Origin: Phycisphaerae bacterium
GTDB lineage: Bacteria; Planctomycetota; Phycisphaerae; SM23-33
Assembly: GCA_021108335.1 (NCBI GenBank)
Contig: JAIORC010000407.1
Span: 1 to 32,407 of the forward strand
Reading direction: 5' to 3'
DNA length: 32,407 bases
Shown: in pieces, positions 8,603 through 15,925 of the stretch
Layout: each line of letters opens with the position of its first letter
Numbering within the stretch: position 1 is the first letter of the stretch
Position numbers and translations under genes: made by a program
Notes under the pieces: generated by a model
Database searches by the model: none
Told to the model about the DNA's origin: nothing
Seen by the model: only the letters and a program-made list of their open reading frames with translations

Positions 8603-8635
8603 AAAGATAAATTTACAATTTTAGCGACATCCTTA

Positions 8636-8662
8636 CATGGCGACCCCTGCGGTGTCGCCATG
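8636..8662. repeat. Core B palindrome
   Basis: Exact copy; followed by TCACCCAAC. Confidence 0.9.
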
Positions 8663-8688
8663 TCACCCAACGCGTTTTTATTACCGCA

Positions 8689-8708
8689 TGCTTTTACAAG
8701 CAGAAGGG
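8689..8708. repeat. Degenerate core A
   Basis: CATGCTTTTACAAGCAGAAG. Confidence 0.5.
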
Positions 8709-8717
8709 ACTGAACTT

Positions 8718-9848
8718 ATGCGCAGGGTATTCTTTTATCTATTGGTCGTTACACTTTTTACTTCGTTGTTTGCCCAGCAGGCTACCGCTGCCAGGAACCT
8801 TGTAACGGTTACCGTTATCGGCAAGGGGATGAGCAAGAAGGAAGCCGTCGCCGACGGCCAGCGGAAGGCGGTCGAGGAGGCTGCCGGCACGTTAATCTAC
8901 TCCGAGACCAAGACCAAGGATTTTGTCCTGGCCAAGGATACGATTCTCTCGCGGGCAGCCGGCTTTGTCCAGAGTTGCGATATCGTCTCCAAATCCGTTG
9001 ACGAGGACGGCGTCTGGACGCTGAAGCTGCGGATTGTTGTCTCGAAGAAGGGCATCGTGGATTGCTGGGGCGTGATAACGAACCTGCTCAAGCAGATGGG
9101 CAGGCCGAAGGTCATGGTATTCATCCGGGAAAGCATCGACGGCAAACCGCAGGATGTTTCCACGCTGCAAACCCGACTGGAAAGCAAGCTGTTGAAGAAC
9201 GGCTTTATTCTGGTCGACAAAAGTCAGATAAAGGCTATCGACCAGAAAAACCTCATCGCCGCCGTCGCCGAAGACAAGCCGGAAAAAATCCAGGCTATCG
9301 CAAAGAAATTCGGCGCGCAGATTTTCATTACCGGCACCGCCAACGCCAGCGCCGCCGGTACGAAGAGGATGCACGGCCGCGTGTTCTATCGCTATCTCGC
9401 CGACGCGAATATCCGCATCTTCCGGTCGGATACCGCCCAGTTGCTCGCTGCCCAGGTCGGCACGAACGATGAGCGGTACGGCGGCATGCAGCAGGCCCGG
9501 CGGGGTGCTGCCACGGCAAGTCTGGCGAGGCAGGGTAACTACATCGTGCCGCGAATCACGCGGAAAATCGTGCGGTTCTGGTCGGACGTGCTGGAAGGCC
9601 GGGGCGAAGTGCAACTGAAGGTATCCGGCCTTTCGTTCGGGCAATACGCCAAGTTGAAGAAGGCATTGGTAAAGATCAAGGGCGTCAAGGACGTAACAGC
9701 CAAGTATAACAACAAAAATGCCGACATCTCCATCGAAGCCGACTGCAACGCCGAAACGCTGGCTGAGCGAATCGTCGAGGCGATGGAAAAGAAAATCGAA
9801 ATCACCGACGTCTCGCAAAACGTCATCAAAGCGGACTACAAAAAATAA
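8718..9848 (+). CDS. Secreted FlgT/CsgG-like protein
   Basis: Signal peptide MRRVFFYLLVVTLFTSLFAQQATA; LVTVTVIGKGMSKKEAVADGQRKAVEEAAGTLIYSETKTKDF...GVWTLKLRIVVSKKGI (LPP20/FlgT-N pattern); KVMVFIRES...LESKLLKNGFILVDKSQI...AIAKKFGAQIFITGTANAS (CsgG/FlgT-M pattern). Confidence 0.75.
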   Translation: MRRVFFYLLVVTLFTSLFAQQATAARNLVTVTVIGKGMSKKEAVADGQRKAVEEAAGTLIYSETKTKDFVLAKDTILSRAAGFVQSCDIVSKSVDEDGVWTLKLRIVVSKKGIVDCWGVITNLLKQMGRPKVMVFIRESIDGKPQDVSTLQTRLESKLLKNGFILVDKSQIKAIDQKNLIAAVAEDKPEKIQAIAKKFGAQIFITGTANASAAGTKRMHGRVFYRYLADANIRIFRSDTAQLLAAQVGTNDERYGGMQQARRGAATASLARQGNYIVPRITRKIVRFWSDVLEGRGEVQLKVSGLSFGQYAKLKKALVKIKGVKDVTAKYNNKNADISIEADCNAETLAERIVEAMEKKIEITDVSQNVIKADYKK

Positions 9849-9893
9849 CATAGCGGCGGCATAGTTCCAAAAACATTGCAAGGAGACTGAAAA

Positions 9894-10319
9894 ATGAAAA
9901 GACTTGCCAAATCGGTGCTAGCTGGCGTTGTCGTAGGTGTTTTGGGTATAGGTTGGGGGTGGTTAACCTGCGGCTTCCTTTTCAATTGGGTTTACAGGCT
10001 GGCACCGACGAACATCTGGGTAAAGCCGGACGACATGCCGTTTGACATGATGGCGGTTACGAGCGTTCTGTTCGCGATTCTGCTCGCGATTGTTTACTCG
10101 CAGATCAGCAAGTCCCTGCCCGGCCGGAGCGTTGTTGTCAAAGGCCTGTGGTTCGGCGTGATAGTGTGGCTGGTTGGCGCGCTGCCGGGTATATATTCGA
10201 TGCTGTTGTATACCACTTTCGCATACCAGGTAGTAATCTACTGGCTGGTTAACGCGCTGGTCGCCGGGTTATGGAAGGGTGTAATCATCGCCCTCATCGT
10301 CGGCAAAGATAAAAGCTGA
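9894..10319 (+). CDS. Small multi-pass membrane protein (141 aa)
   Basis: AAGGAG upstream; about four hydrophobic segments (SVLAGVVVGVLGIGWGWL, MMAVTSVLFAILLAIVY, GLWFGVIVWLVGALPGIY, VIYWLVNALVAGLWKGVIIALIV). Confidence 0.7.
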   Translation: MKRLAKSVLAGVVVGVLGIGWGWLTCGFLFNWVYRLAPTNIWVKPDDMPFDMMAVTSVLFAILLAIVYSQISKSLPGRSVVVKGLWFGVIVWLVGALPGIYSMLLYTTFAYQVVIYWLVNALVAGLWKGVIIALIVGKDKS

Positions 10320-10322
10320 CGG

Positions 10323-10346
10323 CATGCTTCTGCAGGCAGAAACATG
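10323..10346. repeat. Core A palindrome, centre AG
   Basis: CATGCTTCTGCAGGCAGAAACATG followed by GCACCCG; one arm substitution. Confidence 0.85.
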
Positions 10347-10636
10347 GCACCCGACAATTTTTAGAGGTGTCCCTTTAGTTTTGGCAGGCCGGGTCTTGAC
10401 CCGGTAACGGCACTCTGTTCGGTTTGCCTGTTGATTTGTTTGCGTGCTTTCGCCTTCAATTCAGCTTCATCCGTCATGAATTCCGCAAATATTCTGATTC
10501 GCGGTTTCAATCCAACTTCCGCTGGAGGGAACTTTGCTTGAGTTGTGGGGGGGTTGCTGTTATTTTATTTCGACACATTGACGCTGGAGGCTGGTGATGG
10601 CGGTTGATTGACAATTGCAATACAGGAAAACAGAAG

Positions 10637-13105
10637 ATGTTACTATCATTTCGGAAACTGGAAACTTCGTTTGTCCTCGTGGTGCTTTTGTTATGTTTTG
10701 GCTGGACAGGTGTTTCGTCGGCGGATGAGCCGTTGCGTATCCAGGGGTATCGCAGTTCGTTTTCGCCGTATATTCGCCGTGGGGCATGGGTAAGCCAAAC
10801 CGTCCGGGTGGCAAACGACAACGACCAGTCCCGTAAGGTGAAGGTGGGCTGCCAGACCAGCACCGCCGGTATCGGCCGACAGTATTTCACGCGAATCGTT
10901 AACATCCCGTCGCATGCTTCGCGGCGAATACGGATAGCCTATCGTCCCGGAACGCTCCCGCCGCCGAAAAAGCAGCCACGGAAGAAAAACCGGAGGTCGA
11001 AAAAGAAGAAGGCGAAACCCAAAGCCCCAACCGTGCGAAAGAAGAAGGAAACTCTCCGGCAGGACTACCTGTTGTGGGATGCCGAGACGGGTGATGAAAT
11101 CCAGGCCACTAACGGTATCGGCTCAATTATCGAACCGAAGCAAACCGCCATAGCCCTTATTGGTGCCCTGGAGCACGATAACACCACTTACCTGCGGCAA
11201 ATGGTTGACAGGCCTCTGGGCGACGTATTGTTCCTCGGCGGTATCGCCGCCAATCTGCCTGATCTGTGGTACGAGTATTCCATGGTGGACATTCTCGTTC
11301 TGGGGCAGGTGGATGTTTCGGCTTTGCGGGTAACGCAGGTTTCCGCCATTCTTCAGTGGGTTCGGCGTGGCGGGGTGGTGGTTTTTACCGGCAGCGAGTC
11401 GATGGGCAAGCTTTTGCGTGGGCGACTTGGTACCGCGGCTGGGGTTTGCGTTACGGGCTACGGTTTTGTGGACAGCCTGCGGGTTACCGGGCCTTTCGCG
11501 CCGTCCAAGCCCGTCGGGCTGTTGCGGCCGGTGCCGATGGGCTGGCTTTGTCCGACGACCGCCGAGGTTGTCTATCGTGCCAACGGCCTGCCTTTGCTGA
11601 CGCGGCGGTGTCTGGGGGATGGGCTTATTTTCACGCTTGCGACATCCGTGGGCGGGCTGAAGCCCAAGCCGTTGCAGGCAGTGTGGAATACCATCGGCCA
11701 GGCGAGGCGAACCATGATGCCCCTGAACCCGAACGCCTTTGTCAAGGCGGGCACGGGGACGCTGGGCAGCATAGCCGGCCGTCGCGGGCCTGACAGTACC
11801 ATGCCGGTTACGATTTTCGTGGTATTGTTCGCGGCGGTGGTTGTCTTTGGCGTATTGCTGGCGAGGCGGCGGCGTGGCGAGCTTCTGTGGCTGGTGCTGG
11901 TTCCGGCTTCGATTCTGATATCGATCGGCCTGTATGTCGTCAGCCGTGCGAATGACAACCCGCCGCGGCTTAGTCATATCGGCATGATTACCGACATGGG
12001 CGGCGGCGAGGCGCGGGTTCAGCAGTTATTTTCCTATTACAGCGGCCCGGAAGACCAGCCGATTACTTTCGTTGCCGGCAGCCGGGATGCGGTCATTCGG
12101 GATATAGGTCAGGCCAGTGCCGCGGAGTTTGCCCTCAGCGAGATTCGCACGATCGACGCCGGCATGGTGCTGCCGGATCAGCCTATTCGCCCGGACGCCA
12201 CGCGTGGGTTCTACGTAGATTCAGTCGAGAAGATAGGCCGGCTTGGAGCGACGGTTACTTTCGACGAAAAAGGCATCTTCGGCACGGTGGACAACCGCCT
12301 GGCGGGCGATATTAATGATGCGGTGCTCTATGTCAACGCCCGGGCATACCGGGTGGGGAATCTGCCGGCAGGGGGGCAGACCGCCATTGAAGTAGATGAC
12401 AGCCGCCTGTTGGGCAAAGATGAATTTACGCCGCTGGTGGTGCAGGACACGCGGCGGAACGATCTGATGCGACAACTGGTCAGCCGTCCCAGTATGATGG
12501 ATACGGTTGCCAACCGTTGGCTGTTGATCGGCTATACTCCCATCAGCGTCATTGCCCCGCTGCAGGGGCGGGAACTTGTCCGGCAGGGCTGGAGCGTTAT
12601 AGCCTGGCCGGTAGAGTTGGTTGCTCCGAAGCCGGGCACGAAGGTACAGATACCGGCTGGCTTCGTGGATATGGAAATAAAATCAACGCTCTGGAACGTT
12701 GCGAAACAGGAGTTTATAGATTCCTCCTACCCCAACAAGCTATTGATACTTGTTCGTCCGCCCTGGCCTGGTGGGAGGCTTTCGGCTGCGACCGCGAAGC
12801 TGAGTGTCCAACTTCAGGCGGGGGGGTTCAAAATGGTGGTTTCCGGCGTCAAGCTGGCTGAAAAAGATGGGAATAAAAAGGGCAGAAGCAAGATTGCTTC
12901 CCGCATGGAGATGAAAACCGTGGAGAATCCCGCCGGGCGGTATGAGATAACGATTCCACGAGTGGAAAGGTTTCGCGGGGCGGACGGACGATGCGCGATC
13001 CTGCTGGAAGTCAAGCGATTGGCCCCGGCAACCGGCGGCGATGCGACGGTGATGACATGGAAAATCGAGAGCATGAATGTCTCTCTGAAAGGAACGGTTC
13101 GGTGA
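10637..13105 (+). CDS. Large exported/membrane protein with Lys/Arg-rich insert and GATase-like segment
   Basis: N-terminal signal anchor (LVVLLLCFGWTGVSSA), basic insert PPPKKQPRKKNRRSKKKKAKPKAPTVRKKKE, DILVLGQVDVSALRVTQVSAILQWVRRGGVVVFTG segment, two TM segments near 11800-11950. Start taken at MLLSFRK. Confidence 0.7.
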   Translation: MLLSFRKLETSFVLVVLLLCFGWTGVSSADEPLRIQGYRSSFSPYIRRGAWVSQTVRVANDNDQSRKVKVGCQTSTAGIGRQYFTRIVNIPSHASRRIRIAYRPGTLPPPKKQPRKKNRRSKKKKAKPKAPTVRKKKETLRQDYLLWDAETGDEIQATNGIGSIIEPKQTAIALIGALEHDNTTYLRQMVDRPLGDVLFLGGIAANLPDLWYEYSMVDILVLGQVDVSALRVTQVSAILQWVRRGGVVVFTGSESMGKLLRGRLGTAAGVCVTGYGFVDSLRVTGPFAPSKPVGLLRPVPMGWLCPTTAEVVYRANGLPLLTRRCLGDGLIFTLATSVGGLKPKPLQAVWNTIGQARRTMMPLNPNAFVKAGTGTLGSIAGRRGPDSTMPVTIFVVLFAAVVVFGVLLARRRRGELLWLVLVPASILISIGLYVVSRANDNPPRLSHIGMITDMGGGEARVQQLFSYYSGPEDQPITFVAGSRDAVIRDIGQASAAEFALSEIRTIDAGMVLPDQPIRPDATRGFYVDSVEKIGRLGATVTFDEKGIFGTVDNRLAGDINDAVLYVNARAYRVGNLPAGGQTAIEVDDSRLLGKDEFTPLVVQDTRRNDLMRQLVSRPSMMDTVANRWLLIGYTPISVIAPLQGRELVRQGWSVIAWPVELVAPKPGTKVQIPAGFVDMEIKSTLWNVAKQEFIDSSYPNKLLILVRPPWPGGRLSAATAKLSVQLQAGGFKMVVSGVKLAEKDGNKKGRSKIASRMEMKTVENPAGRYEITIPRVERFRGADGRCAILLEVKRLAPATGGDATVMTWKIESMNVSLKGTVR

Positions 13106-14127
13106 ATTCTCAGACGAAAGCCAATGATGAAATTGTCCTGCGTTGCGAAGGTCTGACCAAGCAATACGACGAGATAATAGCCTTGGATAATCTCTATCTC
13201 CAGGTTAGACGCGGGCAGATATTCGGGTACATCGGGCACAATGGTGCCGGCAAAACCACGACCATCCGCATTCTGGCGGGGTTGCTCAAGGCTACCAGCG
13301 GCAAGGCGGAGATATGCGGCCTGGATGTCCACCGCGGCGTCAGCGACATCAAGATGTTGGTCGGCTATATGCCCGACAGCTTTGGCGTGTACGATCAGAT
13401 GCGTGTCTGGGAGTACCTGGACTTTTTCGGCGCAGCCTTCAAGATTCCCCGCAAGCAGCGTTTCGACAGGATGGAGTATGTGCTGGACATAACCGAGGCG
13501 GAATATCTGCGGGACCGTTTTGTCGATACGCTGAGCAAGGGCATGAAGCAGCGAGTGGGCATTGCCCGAACGCTGATGCACGACCCGCAGGTGCTGTTGC
13601 TGGACGAGCCGGCGAGCGGCTTGGACCCGCGTGCCCGCGTGCAGATGAGGCATTTGTTGCGGAAGCTGGCAGACCGCGGCAAGACGCTGTTGGTCAGCTC
13701 GCACATTCTGCCGGAACTGGCGGCGGTCTGCGACACGGTTGGAATCATTCACGAGGGCGTGCTTCGCGTGTCTGGGCCGATTCAGGACGTTCTTAACCAG
13801 ATACAGCGCGACCGCCTGATGGAAGTCCGATGCTTCGGAAGTCGGCAGGAAGTGCAAAAAATACTTCAGCAACAGATTCACTGCCACGACTTCGAAGGGG
13901 TGGAATTGGAAAATGCCCTGCAATTCCGCTTTACCGGAGACGATGAATCACTGGCGGGTATAGTGGAAACCCTCAACTTGGCTGGGCAAAAAGTCGTAAC
14001 GCTGCGTGAAGTACCGCTAAGCCTGGAAGACGCCTACATGACCGTCAGTGGTACGGAATACGACGAAGAAACGGAAGAAGAAAAACAAGAGGAAGAAACT
14101 GAAGAACAGCCGGCCGGCACAGGTTAA
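13102..14127 (+). CDS. ABC transporter ATP-binding protein with acidic C-terminal tail
   Basis: GTG start overlapping the upstream stop (GTGA); Walker A GHNGAGKTTT, signature LSKGMKQRVGIARTL, Walker B VLLLDEPASGLDP; tail EYDEETEEEKQEEETEEQ. Confidence 0.93.
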   Translation: MNSQTKANDEIVLRCEGLTKQYDEIIALDNLYLQVRRGQIFGYIGHNGAGKTTTIRILAGLLKATSGKAEICGLDVHRGVSDIKMLVGYMPDSFGVYDQMRVWEYLDFFGAAFKIPRKQRFDRMEYVLDITEAEYLRDRFVDTLSKGMKQRVGIARTLMHDPQVLLLDEPASGLDPRARVQMRHLLRKLADRGKTLLVSSHILPELAAVCDTVGIIHEGVLRVSGPIQDVLNQIQRDRLMEVRCFGSRQEVQKILQQQIHCHDFEGVELENALQFRFTGDDESLAGIVETLNLAGQKVVTLREVPLSLEDAYMTVSGTEYDEETEEEKQEEETEEQPAGTG

Positions 14128-14141
14128 AAATCTATAGGTTG

Positions 14142-14165
14142 TGGGCGGCCCCCTGGGGGATGAAT
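14142..14165 (+). repeat. Core D element
   Basis: TGGGCGGCCCCCTGGGGGATGAAT. Confidence 0.8.
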
Positions 14166-14174
14166 TATGACACG

Positions 14175-14198
14175 CATGCTTCTGCAAGCAGAAGCATG
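14175..14198. repeat. Core A palindrome, centre AA
   Basis: CATGCTTCTGCAAGCAGAAGCATG followed by GCACCCG. Confidence 0.9.
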
Positions 14199-14227
14199 GC
14201 ACCCGGCAGAGTAGTTGTGAGTGAAAT

Positions 14228-15910
14228 ATGATAAAAAATCCGATCATTCGTAAAGAGGTTCTTTCCGCCCTGCGGACGAAGAAGGCAGTGGCGATGCAGG
14301 GGTTGATGTTTGCCGTGATGGCGGGGTTATTGTGGCTGTTGTGGCCGTTGGATGGCCTGCAGGACGTCGGCGGGCAGCAGGCCCGGCGGATACTGGGCAT
14401 CCTGGCGATCGGGGAACTGGTGATGATCGCCTTGTTCGCGCCGGCGCTTACAGCCGCAGCCCTTACCAGCGAAAAAGAACACAATACCCTCGAAAGCCTC
14501 TTCACCACCACGATGAAGCCCTGGGAAATCGTTCTGGGCAAGATGGTCGGGGCGCTGGCGTTTCTGGTGCTGCTCGTATTGAGCGGCACGCCGGCTTTGG
14601 CGGCGGTGTTTCTGCTGGGCGGCGTAACCGGCTCGGAGGTGCTGGCGGTAATCTGCATCCTGTTGCTGACGGCTGTCTACCTGGGCGTTATCGGGTTCCT
14701 TGTAAGCGCGATAATGCATCGCAGTTACCGGGCAATTATCGTTACCTATGTAGTGCAGGGCGTAGTCTGTTTTCTTTTCGCGGTGCCGGCATGGCCTGTC
14801 AGTAATCACCTGATTATCAAGGCTGGCGGAGCCAATCAGGCTATCCTGCATATTCTGGCGTCGCTCAGTCCGCTGGAGGCGATGGCGTCGCTGGTTTGGC
14901 CGGGCGGGCAGTATACCCAGGGCGCACCGTCAATGCCGTCGTTCTGGGGAATGTTTATCCCGTTGAGCATCGCGGTTATCGTTATCGTAACGATAGTCTG
15001 CCTGATAAAACTTCGCCGGCCCGCCCAGCCGCCGCGTCCGCGCGAAAAACTCAAGGTCGTCGAACGCGGCAAGGTATCCGCCCGGACGTTTTTATTTCTT
15101 ATCGACCCTCGCAAGCGAAAGCGGAGCATCTGCTGGTGGCAGAATCCGGTGCTGGTAAAGGAGTTCCGCACCAGGCCGATGTTGCAGACGCATTGGCTGT
15201 TCCGCGCGGTGAGCATCAGCCTGATCGTGTCGATTCTGCTGATGTTCCTGGTCGGGGCGGGCGTAACCGCTTTTTCGGCGGAAGAGCCGGAACTGCCCAC
15301 GCTGATGTTGACGGCGGTCGGGGCGATGATGGTCGTGCTGGTGGTCCTGGTCGGACCGGCGATATCGGCGGGGGCGATTTGCAGCGACCGGGAGACCGGC
15401 GTGTGGGATTTGCTGCGGGTTACGCCGATTCCGAGTTGGCGGATTGTCAGCGGCAAGTTCCAGGCGTCCATTCTACCGCTGCTGCTGTTGACGCTGGCGA
15501 CTTTGCCGGGGATGTGCGTCCTGCTGTATTTCAACGAGAATCTTGGGCCGAGGCTTTGGCGGGTATGGCAGGTCATCGCCATGACGATTCTGTTCGTATC
15601 CACGGCAGGGACGTTTTTTTCGAGCCTGTTCTCGCGGACGGTGGTTTCGACCGCCTGGACTTACGCGATGGTGGTAAGCATGACCATGCTCAGCCTGCTG
15701 ATACTGTTGGGCGGGGATATGTTCAGTTCGCGGTTCGTCGAGGTGGTATTCGTGATGAATCCGGTGGTCGCGGCGATGGAAGCCGCCGGCCATCAGGGAA
15801 TGCAGAAGCTGGGCTTGCTGGCGACGCATTTCAAGGTGATGGCGGCTGCGACGGCGGTTATGTTTACCCTGACGGTTATACGGGTTTTCCAATTAAGACG
15901 TGCGGAGTAG
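14228..15910 (+). CDS. ABC-2 type permease, internally duplicated
   Basis: Two similar halves: NPIIRKEVLSALRTKKA...EKEHNTLESLFTTTMKPWEIVLGKM and NPVLVKEFRTRPMLQTH...DRETGVWDLLRVTPIPSWRIVSGKF, each followed by multiple TM segments. Confidence 0.88.
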   Translation: MIKNPIIRKEVLSALRTKKAVAMQGLMFAVMAGLLWLLWPLDGLQDVGGQQARRILGILAIGELVMIALFAPALTAAALTSEKEHNTLESLFTTTMKPWEIVLGKMVGALAFLVLLVLSGTPALAAVFLLGGVTGSEVLAVICILLLTAVYLGVIGFLVSAIMHRSYRAIIVTYVVQGVVCFLFAVPAWPVSNHLIIKAGGANQAILHILASLSPLEAMASLVWPGGQYTQGAPSMPSFWGMFIPLSIAVIVIVTIVCLIKLRRPAQPPRPREKLKVVERGKVSARTFLFLIDPRKRKRSICWWQNPVLVKEFRTRPMLQTHWLFRAVSISLIVSILLMFLVGAGVTAFSAEEPELPTLMLTAVGAMMVVLVVLVGPAISAGAICSDRETGVWDLLRVTPIPSWRIVSGKFQASILPLLLLTLATLPGMCVLLYFNENLGPRLWRVWQVIAMTILFVSTAGTFFSSLFSRTVVSTAWTYAMVVSMTMLSLLILLGGDMFSSRFVEVVFVMNPVVAAMEAAGHQGMQKLGLLATHFKVMAAATAVMFTLTVIRVFQLRRAE

Positions 15911-15925
15911 GGAGTTGTACGCGAT

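Noticed and set aside
8386-8610. Short ORFs such as MWAAQICRVPCFCSQKHVFGSFMATPAVSPCHP
   Set aside because: They translate the palindromic repeats (cores A and B); the same peptides recur wherever the repeats occur.
8390-8664. Possible CRISPR array
   Set aside because: The repeats are different palindromes with irregular spacing and no uniform spacers; no cas genes in the window.
10361-10560. Minus-strand open frame (..GLKPRIRIFAEFMTDEAELKAKARKQINRQTEQSAVTGSRPGLPKLKGHL*) as a gene remnant
   Set aside because: About 60 codons, no convincing start or family; could be a pseudogene fragment but not supportable. It contains a small CCGGGT-CTTG-ACCCGG hairpin.
12814-13923. 369-aa minus-strand ORF across the ABC ATPase gene
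   Set aside because: The plus-strand ORF has unambiguous Walker A, signature and Walker B motifs.
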